From Candidatus Melainabacteria bacterium (GTDB taxonomy: Bacteria; Cyanobacteriota; Vampirovibrionia; Obscuribacterales; Obscuribacteraceae), in NCBI GenBank assembly GCA_014380105.1, contig JACMKL010000306.1:1-5749 (forward strand): a DNA stretch of 5,749 bases. The letters run 5' to 3'. Position numbers and translations under genes: made by a program. The notes beneath the pieces were generated by a model. It was not told the origin of the DNA, made no database searches, and worked only from the letters and a program-made list of their open reading frames with translations. Positions 4,275-5,749 of this stretch are shown piece by piece. The stretch's first letter is position 1, and each line of letters opens with the position of its first letter.

Positions 4275-5749
4275 ATGACGGCAGAAAAGTTACCAAACCA
4301 TACCGAAGTCGACTCGACTTCGTCCACTTCCTTGGCAAGTGGCATGTATCCAGAACTCGAATTACCGGCTCCGTTTCCGTCGCTTGACGACCCGAAGCTG
4401 TTTGTCAATCGCGAGTTGAGCCTCCTGTCTTTCCAGGGACGAGTTTTGGAAGAGGCTAAGGATCAGAGCAATCCTTTGCTGGAGCGGGTGCGCTTCCTTT
4501 CTATTGTGGGATCCAATCTCGACGAATTTTTTATGGTCCGGGTGGCTGGCCTGAAGCGTCAGGTCGAAGCCGGAAACACAGCCGTTGGCATTGACGGGCT
4601 ATCTCCAGGCGACCAACTCAAGACAATTCGTTTTGAAGTAGCTGCCTTGCTGCAGCGAGCTCACCGCTACTACAAAAACGAAATTTCACCTCAGTTACTC
4701 GAAACTGGCGTCAGTATTCTTCAATATTCAGAGCTCAACGAAGGCCAGAAAGCCAAAATTCGTGAATATTTCCATCAAAATATTTTCCCGATTTTGACTC
4801 CGCTGGGTTATGACCCTGGTCACCCATTTCCGCATATCTCCAACCTCAGTCTCAACCTTGCTGTACTGATTAAGGATAATTTGGGAGAGGAACGTTTTGC
4901 ACGGGTGAAAGTACCTGACAGTTTGCCGCAACTTATTCGCGTCGACGATCCGGCATCGCCACTATCGAGAAGAAATTTTCAAGTCACTCGTACGCAAACA
5001 TTCATCTGGCTCGATGATTTAATTAGCGCTCACCTCGATTTCCTATTTCCTGGAATGGAAATAGTCGAATCACATCCTTTCCACGTCACGCGCGACGCGG
5101 AAATGGAAATTCAAGAATGGGAAGCGGGCGACTTACTTGAGACAACCGAAGAAAGTATTAGACAACGAAGATTCGGAGACGTCGTTCGTCTGGAAGTGAA
5201 TCCCGGAATTCCCAATCGTGTCCTTGAAATTTTAGTTGAGAATCTAGAGATCGAACCTGCCGATATTTATTGGGTGGAAGGTCGTTTGCCATTGAGCATG
5301 CTCAAGCACATTTGTGTGCTTGACCGTCCTGATTTGAAATATCCATCGTTCTTGCCGGCAATTCCTGCTGCACTAAATCCTGATTCGCAAGAAGAAGATC
5401 TATTTAGCGTGCTCAAACGTCGTGATGTACTGGTGCATCACCCTTACGATTCTTTCCAGCCGGTTGTGAATTTCCTGACTCAATCTGTGCGTGATCCCAA
5501 TGTACAGGCGATGAAAATAACGCTGTATCGAGTAGGCAACAATTCTCCGATTGTAGATGCTCTATTGCGCGCACCTGAGAAAGGTAAACAAGTCGCTGTA
5601 CTTGTGGAATTGAAAGCTCGCTTCGACGAGAAGAGTAATATTGAATGGGCGAAGGCAATGGAACGTCAAGGCGTTCACGTTGTTTATGGTCTACTGGGTC
5701 TAAAAGTTCACGCCAAGATTTCGTTGATTGTTCGCAAAGAAGGCGACCG
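4275..5749 (+). CDS. ppk: Polyphosphate kinase 1, N-terminal two thirds (cut by window edge)
   Basis: PPK1 reversibly polymerises the terminal phosphate of ATP into inorganic polyphosphate, a phosphate and energy store and stress factor. The 491 codons present cover the N-terminal domain (FVNRELSLLSFQGRVLEEA, 43-61; SNLDEFFMVRVAGLK, 80-94), the central domain (PLGYDPGHPFPHISNLSLN, near 176-194) and the start of the catalytic C-terminal region (DVLVHHPYDSF, LYRVG, ELKARFDEKSN, GLKVHAK). H479 aligns with the histidine phosphorylated in E. coli PPK (H435). R419 and R449 match its two essential arginines (R375, R405), with identical 30-residue spacings, so the enzyme should be active. About 200 C-terminal residues lie outside. 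The first 40 residues are a Ser/Thr/Pro-rich, non-conserved leader. Start is uncertain: ATG 4275 without a ribosome binding site (possibly leaderless), in-frame GTG at 4251, or ATG at 4344 (M24). Confidence 0.96.
   Translation, partial: MTAEKLPNHTEVDSTSSTSLASGMYPELELPAPFPSLDDPKLFVNRELSLLSFQGRVLEEAKDQSNPLLERVRFLSIVGSNLDEFFMVRVAGLKRQVEAGNTAVGIDGLSPGDQLKTIRFEVAALLQRAHRYYKNEISPQLLETGVSILQYSELNEGQKAKIREYFHQNIFPILTPLGYDPGHPFPHISNLSLNLAVLIKDNLGEERFARVKVPDSLPQLIRVDDPASPLSRRNFQVTRTQTFIWLDDLISAHLDFLFPGMEIVESHPFHVTRDAEMEIQEWEAGDLLETTEESIRQRRFGDVVRLEVNPGIPNRVLEILVENLEIEPADIYWVEGRLPLSMLKHICVLDRPDLKYPSFLPAIPAALNPDSQEEDLFSVLKRRDVLVHHPYDSFQPVVNFLTQSVRDPNVQAMKITLYRVGNNSPIVDALLRAPEKGKQVAVLVELKARFDEKSNIEWAKAMERQGVHVVYGLLGLKVHAKISLIVRKEGD

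Noticed and set aside
5413..5658. Minus-strand open frame of 81 codons
   Set aside because: It is fully antisense to the most conserved catalytic region of ppk and has no family resemblance.
1..5749. CRISPR array, tRNA/rRNA genes, transposon ends or a defence island
   Set aside because: No regularly spaced repeats, no tRNA-like cloverleaf, no transposase or integrase frame and no known defence partners were seen; only the Sce7726 gene hints at a nuclease.

Overview
The window is a compact, protein-coding piece of a bacterial chromosome of roughly balanced base composition (judged by eye, not counted). It uses the standard code, and five genes fill almost all of it. No RNA genes, insertion sequences, CRISPR arrays or prophage genes are visible. 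The mix is a bacterial Ser/Thr kinase, a DUF4388/DUF4384 signalling-type protein, an Sce7726-family protein, a nucleoside-kinase-like P-loop protein and polyphosphate kinase. This suits a free-living bacterium with a large regulatory repertoire. A non-photosynthetic cyanobacterial relative (for example Obscuribacterales/Melainabacteria) or a deltaproteobacterium-like lineage is my best guess; this is inference from gene content only.

Layout from left to right. (1) Positions 1-350, minus strand: the N-terminal part of a Ser/Thr protein kinase, cut by the window edge. (2) Positions 351-499: a divergent intergenic region with a perfect 16-bp palindrome. (3) Positions 500-1156, plus strand: an Sce7726-family protein with a PD-(D/E)XK-like core and a very basic tail. 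(4) Positions 1144-3327, minus strand: a 727-residue multidomain protein that appears to be a trypsin-like fold with a DUF4388 domain inserted in it and a DUF4384 domain at the C-terminus; two of three catalytic residues look replaced. It overlaps gene 3 tail to tail by 13 bp. (5) Positions 3328-3490: a second divergent intergenic region with two dyads, a perfect TATAAT and a GGAGG ribosome binding site. (6) Positions 3491-4174, plus strand: a P-loop nucleoside/nucleotide kinase-family protein with a TTG start. (7) Positions 4175-4274: a short gap with a strong hairpin and a -10-like box just before the next start. (8) Positions 4275-5749, plus strand: polyphosphate kinase 1 (ppk), running off the right edge just after its catalytic histidine.

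The functional links are loose. The last two genes point the same way and both handle phosphoryl transfer from nucleotides, so they may be coexpressed, although ppk seems to have its own promoter. The kinase and the DUF4388/DUF4384 protein are both typical of signalling or stress-response networks. No obvious complete defence or biosynthetic system is present. The most unusual item is the apparent pseudoprotease with an inserted DUF4388 domain.
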